Shown: positions 50,335 through 62,202 of the stretch, in pieces
Position numbering within the stretch: position 1 is the first letter of the stretch
How the letters are laid out: each line of letters begins with the position of its first letter
Origin: Bacteroidota bacterium
GTDB lineage: Bacteria; Bacteroidota; Bacteroidia; Bacteroidales; UBA7960
Reading direction: 5' to 3'
Assembly (NCBI GenBank): GCA_007694165.1
Contig: RECE01000245.1
Span: 19,592 to 83,591 of the forward strand
Length of the DNA stretch: 64,000 nucleotides
Program-made: the position numbers and the translations under genes
The notes under the pieces: generated by a model
What the model was told of the DNA's origin: nothing
The model's database searches: none
Seen by the model: only the letters and a program-made list of their open reading frames with translations

Positions 50335-52773
50335 ATGTATAAGTATAACTTAGTTGCCTTTTTTCTGATTATCATATTTTGCCAGGGTCTGAATGCGAGC
50401 ACCAAGCGGAGCATTCAACAAGCTTTTACTCAGAGAACCGAACAAGCTCCACAGATTGACGGGATACTCGAACCTGAAATATGGGGCATGGCAGAAGTAA
50501 TTGAAGATTTTGTTCAGTTCGATCCTGTTTATTCCGGTCTGCCTTCACAGCGAACCATCGTTCGGATTCTTTACGATGACAAGGCCATATATATCGGAGC
50601 CATGTTGTATGACTCAAGCCCCGATAGCATTCTGAAGCAACTGGGCCAGAGAAATGCAAGTTTGAATGCCGATGCTTTTGGAATCAGACTGGATACATAC
50701 AACAATCAACTTGATGCTTACACGTTTGAAGTTTCTGCCTCGGGTGTACAAAGAGACTTTCGCCGACAAGACAATACTTATGATGGCGTATGGGATAGTG
50801 CAGTGAAAATTCATGATGAAGGCTGGACTGTCGAGATGAGAATTCCCTATTCTGCGTTGCGCTTTCCGACATCAGAATGCCAGACCTGGGGAATGCAACT
50901 GTATCGCAATATCAGAAGACATCGAGAGATGAATCATTGGGCTATCGAAGAAAGAAATGTATCCAACAACCTGGTATATTGGGGACAACTTGCCGGAATC
51001 TGCAATATTCAGGCACCCCTGCGACTGTCGCTGGTTCCTTATTTATCAATGGGCTCCAGTCATTACCCGCACGGACTGGAGGGGGTAAATAATGTGTCCG
51101 GTTCTTTTGGCGGAGGAATGGATTTACATTACGGGATCAATGAAAGTTTTAGTTTTGATATGACTCTGATGCCTGACTTTAGCCAGGTGCCTTCTGATAA
51201 CCAGGTAAAGAATCTTTCTGCTTTTGAAACTGTACATGGCGAACAACGTCCGTTTTTCCAGGAAGGTATGGATTTATTTAATCGTGGTGGATTGTTTTAC
51301 TCACGGCGCATTGGAGGCAGGCCTGCCAAACATTCTCAGGTGTATTCTCAGCTTGGAGATGGCGAACAATTGTTGGACAATCCTGATCAGGCCAGGCTGA
51401 TCAATGCCTTTAAGCTGAGTGGAAGAACCATCAATGGATTGGGTATTGGCGTTTTTAATGCCGTTACTGACAATACCTATGCTCAGATAGAAAGCATAGA
51501 TGGATTTCAGCGGAAAATTCAAACAGGGCCTACAACCAACTATAATATCATGGTTTTTGACCAGGCACTGTCCAATAATTCATCTGTGTATATTATTAAC
51601 ACCAATGTATTAAGATCGGGCGAATTTCGTCATGCCAATGTTACCGGAGCCGGAGCCACCATGGTAGATGATTCCAATACATGGCAATTATCAGTATCAG
51701 GAGCTTTCAATCAATTGTATCTGAAAACCGGATCGGCAGATAATGAATATAATGTGGAGATAGGTAGCCGGTACAATGCTTCTGTAGCCAAAACAAGAGG
51801 TAACTTTCAGTTTCAACTACTCCGGGCTGCTATCAATCCCGATTTCAATGACAATGATATGGGAGTAACCCATCGCAACAATGAAATAACCGATCGTACC
51901 GATTTTCATTACAATATTTATGAGCCCTTCTGGCAATTGAGAAATTTTCGCAACAGGTTCAGGGTGCAAAACCAGGCCCGTTACAATGCCTATGGGATCG
52001 AGAATACTTATGTTGAATACACCAGCAATGCGACCACCCTTGAATACACCTATGTATACCAGGGGGTATTTTTCCATCCTACAGACCGCATAGACTATTA
52101 TGAACCCCGAACACAGGGCAGGTCATTTGTGAGGCCAAAAGGGCTGGGAGGATGGGCCGGAATCTCTTCTGATTACAGAAAGCCCTTTGCTCTGGACTTA
52201 CAGGTTAATTATAGTCAGTTGCCGGCGTTTAATACAACAAATATGGCTTACCAGATTTCTCCACGTTACCGTTTCAACGATCAGTTTTCTTTTGTAAACT
52301 CATTGCGGTTAAACTTCAATCAAAATGATGTAGGGTTTGCAGGACGTTCAGAAGAGAAAATAGTATTTGGAAACCGTGATGTAACCACTGTAGAGAATGT
52401 ATTTTCCAGCGATTATATTGTTAGAAACGACATGTATTTTAGTTTGCGTTTGAGGCAATACTGGTCAAAAGGGGAGTATGCCAATTTTTATACCTTGCAG
52501 CATGACGGCAAGCTTAGCGCGCAGACCTACGATTTTGCCAGCAACCGCGACTTTAACTTTAACTCATTCAATATCGACCTGGTTTTTACCTGGCTCTTTG
52601 CGCCGGGTTCCAGTCTTAATGTTGTATGGAAAAATGCGATTCTTCATGAGCAAAGAGGTATAGTTCAGAATTATTTTGATAATTTTGGGCTTTTACTGGA
52701 TTCTCCCCAATACAACAGTTTATCGTTGAAAGTTTTGTATTATCTCGATTACCAGCAGTTGAGGGGAGCTTAA
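50335..52773 (+). CDS. DUF5916-like outer-membrane protein with N-terminal CBM9-like domain
   Basis: APQIDGILEPEIWGMAEVIEDFVQFDP; VRILYDDKAIYIGAMLYDSSPDSI; FEVSASGVQRDFR; RPFFQEGMDLFNRGGLFYSRRIG. Confidence 0.88.
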   Translation: MYKYNLVAFFLIIIFCQGLNASTKRSIQQAFTQRTEQAPQIDGILEPEIWGMAEVIEDFVQFDPVYSGLPSQRTIVRILYDDKAIYIGAMLYDSSPDSILKQLGQRNASLNADAFGIRLDTYNNQLDAYTFEVSASGVQRDFRRQDNTYDGVWDSAVKIHDEGWTVEMRIPYSALRFPTSECQTWGMQLYRNIRRHREMNHWAIEERNVSNNLVYWGQLAGICNIQAPLRLSLVPYLSMGSSHYPHGLEGVNNVSGSFGGGMDLHYGINESFSFDMTLMPDFSQVPSDNQVKNLSAFETVHGEQRPFFQEGMDLFNRGGLFYSRRIGGRPAKHSQVYSQLGDGEQLLDNPDQARLINAFKLSGRTINGLGIGVFNAVTDNTYAQIESIDGFQRKIQTGPTTNYNIMVFDQALSNNSSVYIINTNVLRSGEFRHANVTGAGATMVDDSNTWQLSVSGAFNQLYLKTGSADNEYNVEIGSRYNASVAKTRGNFQFQLLRAAINPDFNDNDMGVTHRNNEITDRTDFHYNIYEPFWQLRNFRNRFRVQNQARYNAYGIENTYVEYTSNATTLEYTYVYQGVFFHPTDRIDYYEPRTQGRSFVRPKGLGGWAGISSDYRKPFALDLQVNYSQLPAFNTTNMAYQISPRYRFNDQFSFVNSLRLNFNQNDVGFAGRSEEKIVFGNRDVTTVENVFSSDYIVRNDMYFSLRLRQYWSKGEYANFYTLQHDGKLSAQTYDFASNRDFNFNSFNIDLVFTWLFAPGSSLNVVWKNAILHEQRGIVQNYFDNFGLLLDSPQYNSLSLKVLYYLDYQQLRGA

Positions 52774-52785
52774 TTGACAAAATAT

Positions 52786-55486
<2,701 letters not shown>

Positions 55487-55536
55487 TTACTACTGTGAAT
55501 AATAGAGAATAAAAAAAATCAGGGCATAAAAGTACA

Positions 55537-55566
55537 AAAAGCCGGCGTTGAAAAACACCGGCTTTT
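55537..55566. terminator. Hairpin terminator downstream of the Usp gene
   Basis: aaaagccggcgtt ... aacaccggctttt. Confidence 0.75.
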
Positions 55567-55591
55567 GGAAAAAATGTTTTGGGGTCGTGTT

Positions 55592-56443
55592 TTACAACCC
55601 ACCAATAATTACGCGTAAATCCTGGGCATTTATGCACATAACCGGAATTTTCTCAGTATTGTAAATTGTCCTTTCGTCAGGCGAACCAAACAAACTCCAG
55701 GTAATTTTGTCCGGATCGGTAGAGATCATGATCATATCAGCTTTTATTTCTTTTGCAAACTCAACTGTTTTTTCTGAGAAGTTCCCTTTTTTGGGGGAGT
55801 AATTTTCAGAATAGGGTATGTTATTCTTATCCATGATGTTTCTTACCTGCCTGAGATCAGCTCTCAGCCTGTTTTGAATAAACTCATCTGGGTATGAGTC
55901 CACATAGATATGGAATTTCGATTGGAACTGTTTGTGAAGAGCAATGGCCCATTTTACCTTTTGTTTAGAACCGGCCTCCATATCCAGGGGAAAAACAACA
56001 TCAGCAAACTTTGATTCTTTTGCCGGCTGCTGCGCAACAAAAACAGGCACAGGACAACTTTTTATCAATTTGATGGCAAAACTTCCCAGCAGAAACTGGA
56101 TGCCCTTTTTGCCATGAGTTCCGAAAACCAGGAAATTGGCATTGATCTCTTTGGAGACTTCGGCTATTGCTCTAAAAATACTTCCCTTTCTGGACATATA
56201 GTCAACATCAACACCATGTTCTTTTTTTATAGACTGGGCTGTTTTTTCAAGTTTTTGGCTTATTGACTCCAAAGGCTCATTGGCCTTTTTGAGGTTTTTT
56301 CGTGATGTTTTGTTGATAATGTGTAGGATACAAACTTTGTATTGCAGAATTTTTGCCATTTTTACTGCATTTTCAATGGCAATATCACCAATACTCGTGA
56401 AGTCGTAGGCTACAAGAATTACGTTTTTGTTGTCACTTTCCAT
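55592..56443 (-). CDS. Universal stress protein (two Usp domains)
   Basis: ILVAYDFTSIGDIAIENAVKMAKIL; FGTHGKKGIQFLLGSFAIKLIKSCPVPVFVA. Confidence 0.9.
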   Translation of the reverse strand: MESDNKNVILVAYDFTSIGDIAIENAVKMAKILQYKVCILHIINKTSRKNLKKANEPLESISQKLEKTAQSIKKEHGVDVDYMSRKGSIFRAIAEVSKEINANFLVFGTHGKKGIQFLLGSFAIKLIKSCPVPVFVAQQPAKESKFADVVFPLDMEAGSKQKVKWAIALHKQFQSKFHIYVDSYPDEFIQNRLRADLRQVRNIMDKNNIPYSENYSPKKGNFSEKTVEFAKEIKADMIMISTDPDKITWSLFGSPDERTIYNTEKIPVMCINAQDLRVIIGGL

Positions 56444-56649
56444 AGCTTGTAGTGTTTTAGGAGGATACGTTGAATCTGTTTTAAGGTTATGTATAAACTT
56501 TACTACATGTGCACTTTCAGGTACAAAAGCATCAGATTATGTCGCACCAGGGCAACATATAGTTTTGTATCCCTTTTCATAAAATAAATTAAATACTGAT
56601 AATATGCCTAATGGTAATCGTTTTCTGTTTTAAGGCTTAGTATGATCGA

Positions 56650-57285
56650 TTATTTGTAAGTTTTCGAAAGTGAACCCAACTGGTCATTGGCTGTGGCATC
56701 GAGCAAAAGCAATAACTCCCTTACCTGGGCAAGGTTATGTGCTTTTTTTTCGTTACGCAATTCTCTTGCAGATGGGGTAAAAAAGTCATGCTGAATTATA
56801 AAACTTTGCTGCTTAAGGTACCAATCCTTAAAAGTAATTTTCACGTTACTGTTCTCGCTCCATTCCCGGTGCAGCCTGAGAGCAGTTATAAAGAAATCGC
56901 CCCTGCCAATATAATCCAAATCTGCATCACATAATATCATTCCCATAATATCTTCCGGCTGCTGAGGAATCTGGGTTGACATGATCATATTGCAGATATG
57001 GTCTGTTTGTGCAGGGCTATAATTAAAATCCCCCAGTATTTGACGGGCATAATTACATGCCAACTCCTCGTTGTTCTCATAACGCCATATAAATCCAGTG
57101 TCATGAAACAAAGCCGCTGTTTGTAATAGTACGAACTCTTCCCCCCTGATATTTTCCATTTCAGCCAATCTGTCAACAGATTCGCAAACATCAAGTGTGT
57201 GTTGAAAATTGTGGTAATAGAGATTGGGCTTCAATTCCTTTTTTAGCTTTTGCAGCACCAATTCTTTAACTTCATCAAAATGCAT
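56650..57285 (-). CDS. HD domain-containing protein
   Basis: YYHNFQHTLDVCESVDRLAEME; ALFHDTGFIWRYENNEELAC; LCDADLDYIGRGDF. Confidence 0.88.
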   Translation of the reverse strand: MHFDEVKELVLQKLKKELKPNLYYHNFQHTLDVCESVDRLAEMENIRGEEFVLLQTAALFHDTGFIWRYENNEELACNYARQILGDFNYSPAQTDHICNMIMSTQIPQQPEDIMGMILCDADLDYIGRGDFFITALRLHREWSENSNVKITFKDWYLKQQSFIIQHDFFTPSARELRNEKKAHNLAQVRELLLLLDATANDQLGSLSKTYK

Positions 57286-57679
57286 GTTACAAATGGAACT
57301 TGTTAAGTGTTGTCAAAGCACAAAGATAAACTACTTTTTAACGTGGCAAATACAATAGTGAAGGCATTTTGCAAAAAAAAAGCAATTGCAGTAAATATAA
57401 ATCTCGTTTCCCCAATTAGTCTTTAAGAATGGTTTTATTGTCTTAAAAATTGCATGATAATTTATGAACTTATTCTTTACAGGTTATTAACAATGCCTGG
57501 CAAATACCAGGGCAAAGTATTCAGATCAATCTCAAATAAGCCTTAAGTGAATAGGTAAATTTAATAATAAGTCCACTCTAAAGAGGCTATTGTCCATTAA
57601 CCGAAGCGAAACCCGGCACAGCCAATTACCGAAAACGAGTTTTCGGAGAAGACTTAATACTGAACCGTACAATAGTAAT

Positions 57680-58381
57680 TTATAAGCCGAAACGATACAT
57701 GATAGAAAAATGAACCATAATGGGTGCTGTTCTGACTCCTCGTCCGTAGCCTCCGATATAGTAAGGGTTGAGTTCGGGTTCTTTGGTTTCTGTTAATCTA
57801 ATCCTTGTTTTGAGATACCAGCCAAGAAAAACGTTGCTAAAGACCTCAGTTTTCACTCCTCCGCTAAATTCTATCCAATGCAGGGAATAGTTCCCTTTTT
57901 CCAGTTGCCCGGTATAGTCTCCCCAGTAGGGATTGGTAATATCATAAAAAGGAGCTTCATGGCTCAACGCACTGAATCCATACCGCATCCCCACAAGCAC
58001 CAGGTCATTTTGAGCAGGATGAATCCGCTTTAGCAAATTATAATCAAATCCCAATCTTCCAAAAAAGCCAGATGCGCTGTACCGGAAATCTTCCCTGTCT
58101 CCATTAACGCGCATAAAACCACCGTCTGCAACAGCAAACCAATTGAAAGCCACTTCCGAATCTAAAGAAAACTCAAATTGTTGCACTTCGGGTTCAACAA
58201 TCTGGCGGGCCAGGGCAGATACATCAAAACCCAATCGTATAAAACGATCGGGTTTAAAGCTGGGAATAGTATCCCTGGCTACCTCAGCTTCTTCCCGGTT
58301 ATTCTGCTGGTTTGACGTTTGAGCTGAAACACTAAAGCCGGATACTATGAGTATCTTCAGTATCATCAATATCTTTGTCAT
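57680..58381 (-). CDS. DUF6048-like outer-membrane/exported protein
   Basis: Signal peptide; FIRLGFDVSALARQIVEPEVQQFEFSLDSEVAFNWFAVADGG; MRYGFSALSHEAPFYDITNPYWGDY; start trimmed to 58381. Confidence 0.75.
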   Translation of the reverse strand: MTKILMILKILIVSGFSVSAQTSNQQNNREEAEVARDTIPSFKPDRFIRLGFDVSALARQIVEPEVQQFEFSLDSEVAFNWFAVADGGFMRVNGDREDFRYSASGFFGRLGFDYNLLKRIHPAQNDLVLVGMRYGFSALSHEAPFYDITNPYWGDYTGQLEKGNYSLHWIEFSGGVKTEVFSNVFLGWYLKTRIRLTETKEPELNPYYIGGYGRGVRTAPIMVHFSIMYRFGL

Positions 58382-58382
58382 C

Positions 58383-58916
58383 TTAAGGAAGCCAGGGGAA
58401 AATCTTAATATGCTCATTTAAAGAATTGGTTATATTAGCGTCATCTATTGCAACAGAGTCAATCCAATTGCGGGAATGCCGCACATGAGAAAGCTCGTAA
58501 AAAGTTGTAAAACCACACTCCATCGAAATCAGGTTGGGTAAGCGGTTATAAATAAACCACAGGGTGTCATCTGCAAAAAACAGGATGGTGTCATTCGGAT
58601 TGGTAACTCTGAAAATAAAGGCACAACTATCAAGGGTTGAGTCAAGAGGTAGTTCAACCTGGCTGACATTGTCTCGGTTGTCATATATAACAGAATCTTT
58701 TCCGAGTCCGAAAATCGAAATTTTGCTGATACTTAAAGGAGCAGGGGTGTCTTTGACAGTATCTACAGCATAAAATCCAATTCTTACAGGAACCGTTGCC
58801 ACATCTTCGCAAACAACTTCATTGAGGCATGAAGCCAGCGCCATACTAAATAGTATGCATAATGCGAAGAGCCGGTATTTATATCCTGGCTTGGTAGTAG
58901 TTACATTCAGGGGCAT
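58383..58916 (-). CDS. DUF6452-like lipoprotein
   Basis: Lipobox SMALASCLNEVVCEDVATVPVRIGFYAVDTVKDTPAPLSISKISIFGLGKDSVIYDN. Confidence 0.75.
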   Translation of the reverse strand: MPLNVTTTKPGYKYRLFALCILFSMALASCLNEVVCEDVATVPVRIGFYAVDTVKDTPAPLSISKISIFGLGKDSVIYDNRDNVSQVELPLDSTLDSCAFIFRVTNPNDTILFFADDTLWFIYNRLPNLISMECGFTTFYELSHVRHSRNWIDSVAIDDANITNSLNEHIKIFPWLP

Positions 58917-59052
58917 GGATTTGCAATTCGTTTTCGTAAAATTTAATATAGCAGGTATGCTGACTTGTAAAGTAAACGATGATTTTTATAAGGAAGTACA
59001 AAAGTAAGAAAAAAGATAGGTGGAAGCCAGGTCTGCAGTACTTTATCTTCGG

Positions 59053-60372
59053 TCAATTTTCAGGGAGAATATAAGCTTTGGCACCCAGGCTGTTGAGACT
59101 GTCTATGGGGCGGCAGTCGGGCGAAAGAATCTTCTGGTTGGCATTGAAGGCAATAGAACCACACCCTCCACCGCAAATCAGTTGCAGATTGCAATCGCGG
59201 CATTCTTCAATGTGCTGTACATCCCGTTGTTGCCATATTTTAATCTTCTCGTCATCCAGGGTGATTTCAGGATAAAATGTCCCGAGTTTCTCTCCGGGTT
59301 TTCCTACAGTAGCAGTGCACGAATAAATGCTCCCGGTAAAATCCATGGCCCATTCACTTTTGCAGGCAGGACAGGCATCAAACAACGCCCCGGGAAGTTT
59401 GCCATTCTCCTGCAAAAATTTCATCACTGAAAATGCAGGCTTATGGAATTGAGTGATTTGAGGATGTGTTTTGATGAGCCGCAACAACTCCTCATAAAGA
59501 GAAATCCGGTTGAAAAGAAGGGATTGCCCGTTCTGGCAATAGTGAAGTTCGTAATTGCGGCCAATCTGGGTCTTAAACAAGGGGTGGTCCGTCCAACCCC
59601 TGGCAATGGCAAAATCTGCCAGTGCCGGAAGGTCGGTAATGTTTTCCTTATCCACCACCATACGCAGATTCACTGATAGGTTTTTATCAAGACATGCATC
59701 AATATTTTCGACGATGGCTGCAAAGGTGGGGGCATTGTTTTTCAGCCTTCTGCGTTTGTTATGTACATCAGCCGTGCCGTCAAGGGTAATCTGTATTTCA
59801 CGTACAAATTCAGGTTCGAGCAAGGGAAGATACTCTTGCAGATTAAAACCATTGGTTACGATGGCAATATCAATCTTGTGTTCTCTGGCCTGCTCTATAA
59901 ACCACGCCATATTGTTTTTGTACTCAGGCGAAATCAGAAGAGGCTCTCCTCCAAACAGCGTGATGTACTTTTTTCGATGCGCGAACTTTTCTGAAATGAA
60001 ACGGAAAAATGCATCGGTGATTTCCCTGGAGAAACGTTGCTGGATTTGAGGGTATTCGCTTTGGTAACAATAGGAGCAGGTAAAGTTGCATTTATAGGTA
60101 GGAACAAAAAAAAGCTGAACTTCTTCATCTTCCCGCTCTTCAAGAAATTCGATGTATTTGAGGCGGTAATCCAGGTCTTCCTTTTCAGGAACCACTACGT
60201 ATCCCTTTTCTATAAATTCTGATGGGTAATCGTTATTGGGTGCAGAAGTCAGTATCTGATATTCCTGATGAGAAATGATATCCGCATTCCCGGACAGAAT
60301 GTTAACGAGAATGTATTCTTTCCCTTCCACAAGCGGGGAAATAATGTTGTGACGGGAGGGTTTAAGTGTCAT
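59053..60372 (-). CDS. Radical SAM/SPASM protein (putative peptide maturase)
   Basis: VPTYKCNFTCSYCYQSEYP (CxxxCxxC); FGGEPLL; SPASM-like CPACKSEWAMDFTGSIYSCTATVG...CRDCNLQLICGGGCGSIAFNANQ; start trimmed to ATG 60372. Confidence 0.92.
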   Translation of the reverse strand: MTLKPSRHNIISPLVEGKEYILVNILSGNADIISHQEYQILTSAPNNDYPSEFIEKGYVVVPEKEDLDYRLKYIEFLEEREDEEVQLFFVPTYKCNFTCSYCYQSEYPQIQQRFSREITDAFFRFISEKFAHRKKYITLFGGEPLLISPEYKNNMAWFIEQAREHKIDIAIVTNGFNLQEYLPLLEPEFVREIQITLDGTADVHNKRRRLKNNAPTFAAIVENIDACLDKNLSVNLRMVVDKENITDLPALADFAIARGWTDHPLFKTQIGRNYELHYCQNGQSLLFNRISLYEELLRLIKTHPQITQFHKPAFSVMKFLQENGKLPGALFDACPACKSEWAMDFTGSIYSCTATVGKPGEKLGTFYPEITLDDEKIKIWQQRDVQHIEECRDCNLQLICGGGCGSIAFNANQKILSPDCRPIDSLNSLGAKAYILPEN

Positions 60373-60405
60373 GATAAAAATTCTGTCCGGGGATAAAAGG
60401 TTAGA

Positions 60406-60457
60406 TAAGGTCTGCTGAAAAACACTCAATTAATTGAGTGTTTTTCAGCAGGCCTTA
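60406..60457. promoter_or_regulatory. Long palindrome between the mini-ORF and the radical SAM gene
   Basis: Perfect 40-bp palindrome 60412-60451 ctgctgaaaaacactcaatt|aattgagtgtttttcagcag, extended by taagg/cctta arms after one mismatch. Confidence 0.9.
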
Positions 60458-60459
60458 GA

Positions 60460-60564
60460 TTAGTCGTGGCAACCTACTTGATTTTTAGAGATTTTCGCAC
60501 AGCATTGTGCCTGTTTTTTTTCTGATGTTTGCGTCTTTGTAGTTCTTTTTACAAGAGTTTTCAT
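60460..60564 (-). CDS. Candidate precursor peptide, 34 aa: MKTLVKRTTKTQTSEKKQAQCCAKISKNQVGCHD
   Basis: Hand-translated from reverse complement of 60460-60564; ATG to TAA; sits between the methyltransferase and radical SAM/SPASM genes on the same strand; absent from the ORF track. Confidence 0.65.
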   Translation of the reverse strand: MKTLVKRTTKTQTSEKKQAQCCAKISKNQVGCHD

Positions 60565-60639
60565 AATTTTTATGTTTCGGTATAATAAAATATTGGCTTA
60601 TTAGCGCTGCAAGATACGAAAAAACCCTGCAGAGCCTTG

Positions 60640-61284
60640 TTAATTATTCTTTGTTTTGAATCCTTTTATGGTAAAACTGCACACATGAATTTCACCTTTT
60701 TGATAGGGCTTTGATTCTTCTATAATTTCTACAGCGTCAAAGCCTGCTGTTTTCAGATTGTTAAAATATTCCTCCTTAGTTACAGCTCCTGCCCAGCATT
60801 GTGCAACTGCTTCGGGGTCATTTCTGAATTTGTCAGAAACCTTTTCAAGAGAAAAGATATCGCTTACTACAAAACAGCCACCGTACTTCAAAATCCTGAA
60901 AATTTCCTTCCAAACGGCCCCCTGATCCAGGCTGTGATTAAGGGTGCAGTTAGACAAGACCAGATCCAGGGTTTCGGTGTCAAGTTGTATGTTTTCCAAT
61001 TCGCTTTTGATAAAGGCTACGTTTGCCAGCTTTAGCTTTTGGGCATTCTCCCTGGCAGTATCCATCATGGCATCGGAAACATCAACGCCCCATGCAAACC
61101 CTTCAGGTCCTGCAATGGTAGCCATTTTCAATACATCAAAACCCTTTCCTGAACCCAAATCGGCGCATTGAAAACCCGGTTGTATATCAGCATAATTGAT
61201 TGCTCCTCCGCAAGATAAACAACATTCTTGTCCTGATAATTCATCGTATCTGCGTGAAATAGCCTGTGTAAATTGTTCTGACAT
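60640..61284 (-). CDS. ArsM-like SAM-dependent methyltransferase
   Basis: GQECCLSCGGAINYADIQPGFQCADLGSGKGFDVLKMA; GVDVSDAMMDTARENAQKLKLANVAFIKSELENI; LVLSNCTLNHSLDQGAVWKEIFRILKYGGCFVVSDI; start trimmed to ATG 61284. Confidence 0.85.
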   Translation of the reverse strand: MSEQFTQAISRRYDELSGQECCLSCGGAINYADIQPGFQCADLGSGKGFDVLKMATIAGPEGFAWGVDVSDAMMDTARENAQKLKLANVAFIKSELENIQLDTETLDLVLSNCTLNHSLDQGAVWKEIFRILKYGGCFVVSDIFSLEKVSDKFRNDPEAVAQCWAGAVTKEEYFNNLKTAGFDAVEIIEESKPYQKGEIHVCSFTIKGFKTKNN

Positions 61285-61362
61285 TATATGCAAGTATTTA
61301 AGTATTTATATTCGATTACAAATGTAGCAAATAAATTTCCTTCTCCCAAGAAAGACTTGTAT

Positions 61363-61857
61363 TCAGGTTGAATTTATAATCATTCCGGATAAGGCATACC
61401 AGATGGACGCAGCAGCCAGGGTAAACTTCAGAGTGACTCCCAGTATCAAGCCAACAAAACTACCCAGGGCAGAGCGTGCAGCTTGTCTGTTTGTTTTGCC
61501 ATTGGCTTTTTCAGCCAGCCAGGCGCCTGCAAGAGGGCCAAAAAGGACGCCCAGAGGAGGGAAGAATAAAATACCTGCGACGAGCCCAATTGCAGCCCCA
61601 AAAGCACCGTGCCTGCTTCCTTTTCCCATACGCGTTCCCCAAATGGGCAAGAGATAATCCGCCACAGTGATAAGCACGGTTAGTATACCTAATGTATATA
61701 GTATGGTGCTGGAAATACTGGCAAAACCGGTAAAATGTATAAGCAGCAAACCTGCATAACTGAATGGCGGGCCGGGTAAAATGGGGATAAAAGCCCCCAA
61801 AACCCCCAGCAGCAGACAAAGCAGACCTGCGGACAGTAATAATATATCAATAGCCAT
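61363..61857 (-). CDS. DUF456 family membrane protein
   Basis: LGVLGAFIPILPGPPFSYAGLLLIHF; GAAIGLVAGILFFPPLGVLFGPLAGAWLAE. Confidence 0.88.
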   Translation of the reverse strand: MAIDILLLSAGLLCLLLGVLGAFIPILPGPPFSYAGLLLIHFTGFASISSTILYTLGILTVLITVADYLLPIWGTRMGKGSRHGAFGAAIGLVAGILFFPPLGVLFGPLAGAWLAEKANGKTNRQAARSALGSFVGLILGVTLKFTLAAASIWYALSGMIINST

Positions 61858-62035
61858 ATCTATCAGAAGGTATCACAATGGCCAGGATAAGGTATAACAA
61901 AAGCCCGGAGCCATAAAAGATAATGCTGATAAGAAACAGAATCCGGATAAGGGTGGGATCTATATGGAAGTATGCTCCCAGGGCTCCACATACACCAAAT
62001 ATCATTCTGTTCCGGTTTTTACTTAAACGCTTCAT
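61847..62035 (-). CDS. PspC domain protein
   Basis: NRMIFGVCGALGAYFHIDPTLIRILFLISIIFYGSGLLLYLILAIVIPS. Confidence 0.92.
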   Translation of the reverse strand: MKRLSKNRNRMIFGVCGALGAYFHIDPTLIRILFLISIIFYGSGLLLYLILAIVIPSDRYGY

Positions 62036-62202
62036 GCTGGTTATATTTTCTTGTTCATGGTAATGGATTGTAGCAGTTTTCCAGTGTAAAGTTAAAGGGA
62101 TATTTTCAATTCTATCAGTTCAAAGCTTACTGTTACAAAAAAAGAATGCTGCTAATGGGAAAATTATTCCCCAGGCAGCATTCAGGTATTATGTGGGTTT
62201 AA

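Noticed and set aside
57629-57646. Short perfect hairpin ccgaaaac-ga-gttttcgg after the DUF6048-like gene
   Set aside because: Plausible terminator stem but no adjacent T tract on the minus strand; not called as a feature.
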